Origin: GCA-016699835 sp964543905
GTDB lineage: Bacteria; Planctomycetota; Phycisphaerae; Phycisphaerales; UBA1924
Direction of reading: 5' to 3'
DNA length: 64,000 bases
Assembly: GCA_964543905.1 (NCBI GenBank)
Contig: CAZIZO010000005.1
Coordinates: 124,001-188,000 of the forward strand
Shown here: one piece after another, positions 59,153-64,000 of the stretch
How the letters are laid out: every line of letters starts with the position of its first letter
How positions within the stretch are numbered: position 1 is the stretch's first letter
The notes under the pieces: generated by a model
The model's database searches: none
What the model saw: only the letters and a program-made list of their open reading frames with translations
What the model was told of the DNA's origin: nothing
Program-made: the position numbers and the translations under genes

Positions 59153-59914
59153 ATGTGGTGGCGAGCCATCGAGGAGACATGGTTAGGACTGGTCACGCCG
59201 ACCTTTGCGCATCGGGCCGCGGACGCGGGGTGGGAGCCCGACCTTGCGAGCGAGTATTGTGGACGCTGCGGGCATCCGCTTGGAATGAACGAGATTCCTG
59301 AGCAAGGCCGAGCGGGAGTGTCGTGCTCACATTGCCGAGGCACTCGCCCAAGATACTCGCGGGTGGTTCGGCTGGGCACGTTCGACGGGTTGCTGCGAGA
59401 AGCGATCCACGAGGTGAAGTTCACGGCGTGGCGACGGCTTGGGACCGACCTTGGACGTATTCTGGGCGAGCGGCTCGTGGACGCTCTCGAGCGGGCCTGC
59501 GTGCCGGTCGAGTGCGTTGTTCTTGTGCCCATGCCGACGACGATGCGGCGGCGGCTGGCGCGCGGGATAGATCACACGACGGTGCTGGCTCGCGGCGTGC
59601 GCGACGTGCTGGGCGTACCGATCGTGAGGGCGGTGGCTCGAAAGCATCGCCCATCGCAGACGCACGTCCCACAGAGCCAGCGTCGGGAGAACGTAGCGCG
59701 ATCGATGCGGCTGCGGTCGGGCGTTGACCTCTCGGGGCACGTGGTGGTGATCATCGATGACGTGATGACGACCGGCTCGACGATGGGCGAGTGCGCCCGG
59801 GCGATCCGAGAGGGCGCTCGGGGCGAGAACGCCAAGCCGCTGGACGTGTGGGCGGCGGTGCTGGGCGTGGCGGCGGAGAGTACGGGCGAGGCGGCGGACG
59901 TTCGAGTTCGTTAG
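59153..59914 (+). CDS. comF: ComF family phosphoribosyltransferase-like protein
   Basis: A 253-residue protein of the ComF/GntX family. Two CxxC pairs near the N-terminus (YCGRCGHPL and VSCSHCRGTRP) form the family's zinc site. The phosphoribosyltransferase fold follows, with VVRLGTFDGLLREAIHEVKF, LVPMPTTMRRRLARGIDHT and the PRPP loop VVIIDDVMTTGST. ComF supports DNA uptake in naturally competent bacteria; a pilus-like system is hinted at only by the prepilin-type gene elsewhere in the window. ATG 59153 is preferred. Its 3' end overlaps the convergent 59911 gene by 4 bp. Confidence 0.87.
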   Translation: MWWRAIEETWLGLVTPTFAHRAADAGWEPDLASEYCGRCGHPLGMNEIPEQGRAGVSCSHCRGTRPRYSRVVRLGTFDGLLREAIHEVKFTAWRRLGTDLGRILGERLVDALERACVPVECVVLVPMPTTMRRRLARGIDHTTVLARGVRDVLGVPIVRAVARKHRPSQTHVPQSQRRENVARSMRLRSGVDLSGHVVVIIDDVMTTGSTMGECARAIREGARGENAKPLDVWAAVLGVAAESTGEAADVRVR

Positions 59915-60342
59915 CAGCCGTTCTGGAAGCGATCGAGGAAATAAAGCAGGTCCTCGATGGTCACGCCGCCGTCGGGCGTGCCGGTGGAGGAGCCGTCGTC
60001 GAGGTCGGCGCGGACGTCGCCGTCGCTGAAGATGGCGAGGTAGTAGAGGAGGTCCTCGATCGTGACGCCGCCGTCGGGTGTTCCGGTGCCCGTGCCGTCG
60101 TCCACGTCGGCGGGACACCGCGGGGGCTGACGGCCATCACCCCAGAAGCCGCCCACAAAGGTGAGTGAAGTACCGCTCGCGTTCCCAACCGCGAACTGCC
60201 CTGATGTTCCGCTGAGGGTGAGCCCGGCGCCACTGGCGGAGCCGCCACCGGAGCCGAGTACGGAACGTACAAGGACGACGGATTGGGCGTGGGCCGCGGA
60301 GGTGAGGATGGCGAGCGAGGTGAGGGCGAGGGCGTGGTTCAT
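59911..60342 (-). CDS. Small secreted protein with GC-type dockerin tail
   Basis: A 143-residue exported protein, the smallest of the dockerin set. The start at 60342 gives MNHALALTSLAILTSAAHAQ as signal peptide. The ~55-residue middle segment (LTLSGTSGQFAVGNASG, FVGGFWGD) resembles a repeat seen in planctomycete surface proteins. The tail has two DGGVTIEDLLYYL-type repeats with Glu in place of the usual Asp, ending FQNGC. It lies 46 bp downstream of the astacin gene on the same strand. Confidence 0.75.
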   Translation of the reverse strand: MNHALALTSLAILTSAAHAQSVVLVRSVLGSGGGSASGAGLTLSGTSGQFAVGNASGTSLTFVGGFWGDGRQPPRCPADVDDGTGTGTPDGGVTIEDLLYYLAIFSDGDVRADLDDGSSTGTPDGGVTIEDLLYFLDRFQNGC

Positions 60343-60388
60343 GGTGCGCTCGTGCGAAGGAGGCTTGGCTGGGAGAGGCGTGAACGGA

Positions 60389-61486
60389 TCAGCGACCAAC
60401 GACGGCGTTCCCGACGGGCGCCTTGATGAGCATTCGGCGGGTGTAGAGGCCGACGCCCGAGTAGGTGCCTGGGAGGAAGTGGAGGGTGCCGCCGACGGGG
60501 GTTTGGGTCAGGCCTTGCGGGGCGCTGTGCCAGGGGTTGAGATAGGTGCCGGTTTCGGGCTGCGACGTGCCGGGACCGACGAACTTCCAGTCGTTGTAGG
60601 GGTAGAGGAAGGAGAGGACGCGGCGATCGCCCTCGCTGAGGTGATCGCGCTGGCCGATGGCGTTCTGCCATTGGGCGGCGAAGGGAGGAAGAACGGTGAT
60701 CGTTTGCTGCGCGGAGGAGCAGTTGCACGACGAGCCACTCGGACAGGCGGTGGCGAAGGCGCAGCGGTCGTAGTGCATGACGGAGTCGAAGTCGTAGGGC
60801 CCAAGCGGTGTCGCGTTGGAAACCAGGTCGAAGTTGGAGGCTTCGCCGTTCTGGATGTTGCCCGTGTTGATCTGCACGAAGGAGTTTCGATCGGGGCGGG
60901 ACTGCTCGTGCTGGATGCCGAGCGAGTGCATGAGTTCGTGGACCATGATGAAGCGGGTCCCCCAACTGACGATGTTGACGGTGTTGAGCGGGGTCATGCC
61001 GATGGGCGAGTTGTTGCCCGTGGAGTTGCGGACGAAGATGTGGGGCCCCGGGGGCGAGACGGGAAGTTCGATGAAGTCGACGTTGCAGACGGCCTCGATC
61101 TCACCCATTGCGTTTCGCATGGCGTCGCGATTCCCGGTGTTGACGTATCCGGGGTTGGGCGGGAGGGGAAACTGGGGGTTGAAGGTGTCGAACGCGAAGG
61201 GGACTTCGTACTTGCCGCTCGCGGGGTTGTAAGGCCAGTAGGCGGCGGGCCCGTGCGTGGCGCGATCGCCGTAGAGCCCGCCGAGAAAATCGTCGATGGG
61301 ATACTGGATGTCGCCGACGAGGACATAACCGGGGGGGATGTCGTCGGGTTGATCGGCAAGGCGTTGGGCAAGAAAGACGAGGCGATCGATGGCCGGATCG
61401 GCCGGCTCGTCGGATTGCGCGATCGCGGGTGCCGAAGCGAGGACGACCGCGAGGGTGAGGATGCCAAATCGAGAGAGGTGGTTCAT
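60389..61486 (-). CDS. Astacin-like (M12A) secreted metalloprotease
   Basis: A 365-residue exported protease. The start at 61486 gives a signal peptide (MNHLSRFGILTLAVVLASAP, then AIA). The active site HELMHSLGIQHEQSRPDR (His183-Glu184-His187-His193) matches the astacin HEXXHXXGXXHEXXRXDR pattern, and SVMHYD supplies the Met-turn with its Tyr. Cys-rich CAFATACPSGSSCNC follows. The C-terminal ~80 residues form a small domain (WKFVGPGTSQPETGTYLNPW) of unknown function. It is separated by 24 bp from the large tail-fibre-like gene upstream, so the two are likely co-transcribed. Confidence 0.85.
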   Translation of the reverse strand: MNHLSRFGILTLAVVLASAPAIAQSDEPADPAIDRLVFLAQRLADQPDDIPPGYVLVGDIQYPIDDFLGGLYGDRATHGPAAYWPYNPASGKYEVPFAFDTFNPQFPLPPNPGYVNTGNRDAMRNAMGEIEAVCNVDFIELPVSPPGPHIFVRNSTGNNSPIGMTPLNTVNIVSWGTRFIMVHELMHSLGIQHEQSRPDRNSFVQINTGNIQNGEASNFDLVSNATPLGPYDFDSVMHYDRCAFATACPSGSSCNCSSAQQTITVLPPFAAQWQNAIGQRDHLSEGDRRVLSFLYPYNDWKFVGPGTSQPETGTYLNPWHSAPQGLTQTPVGGTLHFLPGTYSGVGLYTRRMLIKAPVGNAVVGR

Positions 61487-61510
61487 GGGTGGTCCTCCAA
61501 GGACTGGCAT

Positions 61511-63865
61511 CTATTGAAGGTTGACGAGCACCAGGACGAGCCCGCGACCGGAATCGAGGGAGGTCATGGCTTTTCCGATGACGGCGCCGTCGGCGGCGGT
61601 CGGAGAGAGCGCCACCTGGGCATGCCCCGGCGTGGCAGAGGTGGTGAGACGGTCGCCGGGCTTGATCGGCCCCGCGCCGGCGTCGCACCAGGTCCAGACG
61701 CGCCCTGTGAGGGCGACGGGGTGCTTGCCGTCGGCGTGCTTCTCCCCCTTGGCGGCCATGAGCATGCCGGGCTTGAGGTTGTTGGCGCCGGAGATCACGC
61801 CGGCGACGCGTGGGTCGTAGGGCGAGTCGGTGAGCATGAGTTGGCCCGGACGATCGGGGTCGATGACGACGACCATGCCCGGGACAACGGGGACGTCGGC
61901 ATGGACGTCGAAGGCCTCCGCAAGGTCGGAGCCGCCGGTGATTTCGAGTTCGTTGACGGTGGCGCGGCCGTTGACGCGGAGGGCGCTATCGACGACGACG
62001 CGGCCGAAATCGTTGGCGTAGTTGATGAGCAACCCGCCGCCCGCGATCGAGCCGGTGCCCCATCCGCCATCGACGAGGGCGCGGGCGTTGTTGGCGTTGT
62101 TGCCCTGGCCGCCGCCACGCCCCTTGAGAATGAAGTCGGTGCCGCGGCTGGTGATCGTGCCGTTGACGTCGAGGAGGGTGGCGGGAGAAACGGTGCCGAT
62201 GCCGACGAGCCCGGCGCTGGTGATGCTCATGCGTTTGACGCCGGCGCCCCCGGTGTAGAAGTCGAGGCCGAAGCGATTGGGAGCGCCGACGGTGCGGGCG
62301 GATCCGATGCCTTCGCCGGCGAGGCTGCCGAAGGAGATGCCATAGACGCGGTTGTTGATGACGAGATTGCCGTTGTTGGATTCCCCCTGATCGACGTTGA
62401 GCCCGCCGACGATGGAGACGGACTCTTGAGGAGCGGTGGTGCCGATGCCCATTTGCCCGCTGCCGTTGTCGAGGAGGTTTCGGAAGGCGGGGTTGCCGCC
62501 GGTGTTGGTGGCGGAACCGACGCGTCCATCGTTGGCGATGGAGAAGAAGGAGCGACGGGTGAGTGGGGCGACCTGACCGAAGTTGCCCGAGGCGGCGGGG
62601 TTGTAGATGCCGAGGTGGAGCGTACCGAAGGAGTTCCAGAGGACGCCGCCGCCGGAGTCGTTGGAGTTTTTGATGCGGAGCCCGACGTCGGGTCCAGTGA
62701 TCTCGACTTTGTCAAGGGCCTGCCCGACGGCGGTTCCGAGGCCGGGGGTGGTGGTGCCGATCCCGAGGAAGCCGCCGTTGCGAATGGCGAAGTGTCGCGC
62801 GGCACCGATCTCTTCGAGGTAGAAGTAATCACCCGTCGAGTCATAGTTCATGGCATAGGTCTTGGCGTCGGCCGTGTTGGCGAGGGCGACGGCTCCGTCC
62901 TGAACGGTGAGTTTCTGGGAGGGCGAAACGGTGCCGACGCCGACATGGCCGTTGGTGTTGAGGATGCTGAGGAGGGGCGTGCCCGCAGAGTTGGTGAACT
63001 GGGTGCGTCCCGAGGTGATGCCGAGGTTGCCGAAGGTCATGACGCCGTCGCTCCCGCCGTTGAAGACCATGTCGCCCGCAGCGGACGTGAAGCGAACGAA
63101 GGAGCCGGCGCCGGCGGCGAGGTCGAACTTCTCGGTGGGGAGGGTGCCGACGCCGAGACGAGCGGCGAAGTTGTTGTCTTGCGTGAAGACCTGGTTGAGG
63201 CGTCCCAAGAGCGCGACATTGCTGCTGAGTTGGGAGTCGGAAACGGGACCGGTATAGGAAGAGGCCGCGACGTTGGTGAGGCCCGCGCCGTTGCCGACAA
63301 AGACGTTGCTCGCGTTACTGAAGGTCTTGGCGCCCGAGATGGTCTGCGTGGTGTTGCCCTGGACGAGGCTATTCCCGGTGACGAAGGCGGCGGGGAGCGT
63401 GCCGGAGAGGCCCGACGCATCGACGCCCAGTGCTTTGGTCGCGACCTTGGCGAAGGGGGTCTGGGTGAGGCGCTGGCGAGGGGAGAGCGTGACGAATGCG
63501 CCGGAACCGGGGGCACGAACGGAGATCTGGAGCCAGCGCGGCTCGGCACCGGTACCGAACGCGTCGGTCGCGGGTGGGTTGGGAAGGAAGGCGACGCTGT
63601 CGGCGGTGAAGATGCCGTTGTTGAACGTGACGGGATACGGACCAGCGGTTCCCCTGAGCGTGCCGCCGCTCTGGAGGTCGAACAACTCGAACCGAACTTC
63701 GCCTGCGCCTTGGAGGGGCTGCCCGGAGGCGTTGCGGGCCTCACCTTGGTAGGTGATGACGGCGGGCGTGCCGCCGGCTTCGCTCTGGGCGAGCGCGGCG
63801 AGCGGGCAGATTCCACCCGCGACGATCGCGAGCGCCAGAGCCAACCGGGAAGTTGCAACCTTCAT
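61511..63865 (-). CDS. Large secreted tail-fibre-like surface protein
   Basis: A 784-residue exported protein. The start at 63865 gives the signal peptide MKVATSRLALALAIVAGGIC, then LAALAQS. The N-terminal ~100 residues (TPAVITYQGEARNASGQPLQ, WLQISVRAP) match the opening of bacterial tail-fibre-like/collagen-like surface proteins. Residues ~135-620 are repetitive beta-helix-type sequence with recurring VGIGT(V/T)(S/A)P and NNG motifs. The end (TGGSDLAEAFDV to VNLQ) is a beta-rich domain common to such proteins, without an S74 autocleavage motif that I can see. It is probably a trimeric adhesin or matrix protein. No phage genes surround it. Confidence 0.75.
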   Translation of the reverse strand: MKVATSRLALALAIVAGGICPLAALAQSEAGGTPAVITYQGEARNASGQPLQGAGEVRFELFDLQSGGTLRGTAGPYPVTFNNGIFTADSVAFLPNPPATDAFGTGAEPRWLQISVRAPGSGAFVTLSPRQRLTQTPFAKVATKALGVDASGLSGTLPAAFVTGNSLVQGNTTQTISGAKTFSNASNVFVGNGAGLTNVAASSYTGPVSDSQLSSNVALLGRLNQVFTQDNNFAARLGVGTLPTEKFDLAAGAGSFVRFTSAAGDMVFNGGSDGVMTFGNLGITSGRTQFTNSAGTPLLSILNTNGHVGVGTVSPSQKLTVQDGAVALANTADAKTYAMNYDSTGDYFYLEEIGAARHFAIRNGGFLGIGTTTPGLGTAVGQALDKVEITGPDVGLRIKNSNDSGGGVLWNSFGTLHLGIYNPAASGNFGQVAPLTRRSFFSIANDGRVGSATNTGGNPAFRNLLDNGSGQMGIGTTAPQESVSIVGGLNVDQGESNNGNLVINNRVYGISFGSLAGEGIGSARTVGAPNRFGLDFYTGGAGVKRMSITSAGLVGIGTVSPATLLDVNGTITSRGTDFILKGRGGGQGNNANNARALVDGGWGTGSIAGGGLLINYANDFGRVVVDSALRVNGRATVNELEITGGSDLAEAFDVHADVPVVPGMVVVIDPDRPGQLMLTDSPYDPRVAGVISGANNLKPGMLMAAKGEKHADGKHPVALTGRVWTWCDAGAGPIKPGDRLTTSATPGHAQVALSPTAADGAVIGKAMTSLDSGRGLVLVLVNLQ

Positions 63866-64000
63866 ACACGTCTCCTGAGCAGCAATCCCATCGCGCACGA
63901 TGTACGGGAGCGACCACCGGGTTCCGCGGCCCGCCCCGTTTTCGGAACCCCAAACGTCGCCCTGACGCGCAATCGCATCAACGGCGGCTTGTTCCGACGA

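Noticed and set aside
61511..63865. Tail-fibre-like protein as evidence of a prophage
   Set aside because: No capsid, terminase, integrase or lysis genes are nearby, and the protein has a signal peptide, so it is a secreted cell-surface protein.
1..64000. tRNA/rRNA genes, CRISPR arrays, insertion sequences, replication origin
   Set aside because: I looked for conserved tRNA/rRNA segments, regularly spaced direct repeats, transposase motifs and DnaA-box clusters and saw none. A covariance-model search would be needed to exclude small RNAs.

Overview
The window is high-GC DNA (roughly two thirds G+C by eye) that looks like a planctomycete of the class Phycisphaerae, most likely Phycisphaerales. 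The evidence is internal. Five secreted proteins end in paired DGGVTIDDLLY-type dockerin-like repeats with a terminal Gly-Cys. Four others end in a PAPG / hydrophobic / RRRR sorting tail of the PEP-CTERM type. There is also a prepilin-type protein and many long secreted proteases. No tRNA, rRNA, transposase, integrase or CRISPR array was seen. Many genes overlap by 4 bp (ATGA or GTGA), and many starts lack a clear Shine-Dalgarno.

Layout. 1-8 kb: the end of FtsH, a membrane-bound spermidine-synthase-like protein, a PEP-CTERM-type protein and a 1252-residue reprolysin-like secreted metalloprotease. 8-15.3 kb: a tightly coupled lipid-modification operon (fatty acid desaturase, FAD oxidoreductase, DUF1365, CFA synthase, DUF2878, DUF1295, second CFA-type methyltransferase) with a small DUF1475 membrane gene on the opposite strand. 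15.3-21.5 kb: a lipoprotein that joins a tyrosine-phosphatase fold to a cytochrome c'-like domain, a prolyl oligopeptidase with a C-terminal heavy-metal domain, a GC-dockerin protein and a site-2 protease. 21.5-29.2 kb: agmatinase-type ureohydrolase, an EVE protein, then tryptophan/kynurenine catabolism: a kynurenine monooxygenase-kynurenine formamidase fusion facing an SDR-ALDH8-RidA operon. An NAPE-PLD-like hydrolase follows. 29.2-37.5 kb: PQQ-propeller mini-protein, an adk-prepilin-membrane protein-HAD operon, a second reprolysin-like protease, a lipoprotein and a GC-dockerin protein. 37.7-46 kb: histidine catabolism (hutG, hutI), a VIT/VWA protein and a two-component system. 46.5-50.5 kb: three PEP-CTERM-type proteins and a subtilisin-like protease. 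50.5-56.2 kb: an acyl-CoA/leucine degradation operon (HMG-CoA lyase, three crotonase paralogs, acyl-CoA dehydrogenase). 56.3-64 kb: an exported Arg/Glu/Gly-rich protein, HflX, ComF, a GC-dockerin protein, an astacin protease and a tail-fibre-like surface protein.

The overall picture is a heterotroph that degrades protein and amino acids. Secreted proteases of families M12A, M12B, S8 and S9 sit beside pathways for tryptophan, histidine and leucine. The most striking signal is a (GT)10 tract inside the apparent signal-peptide codons of the subtilisin-like gene. It puts a well-formed start (aaggag, 7 nt, ATG) out of frame with the protease by one base, as in a phase-variable contingency locus. 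Other notable items are three unusual domain fusions, three crotonase paralogs with progressive loss of catalytic glutamates, and a 20-bp repeat that contains the stop codon of two different genes.
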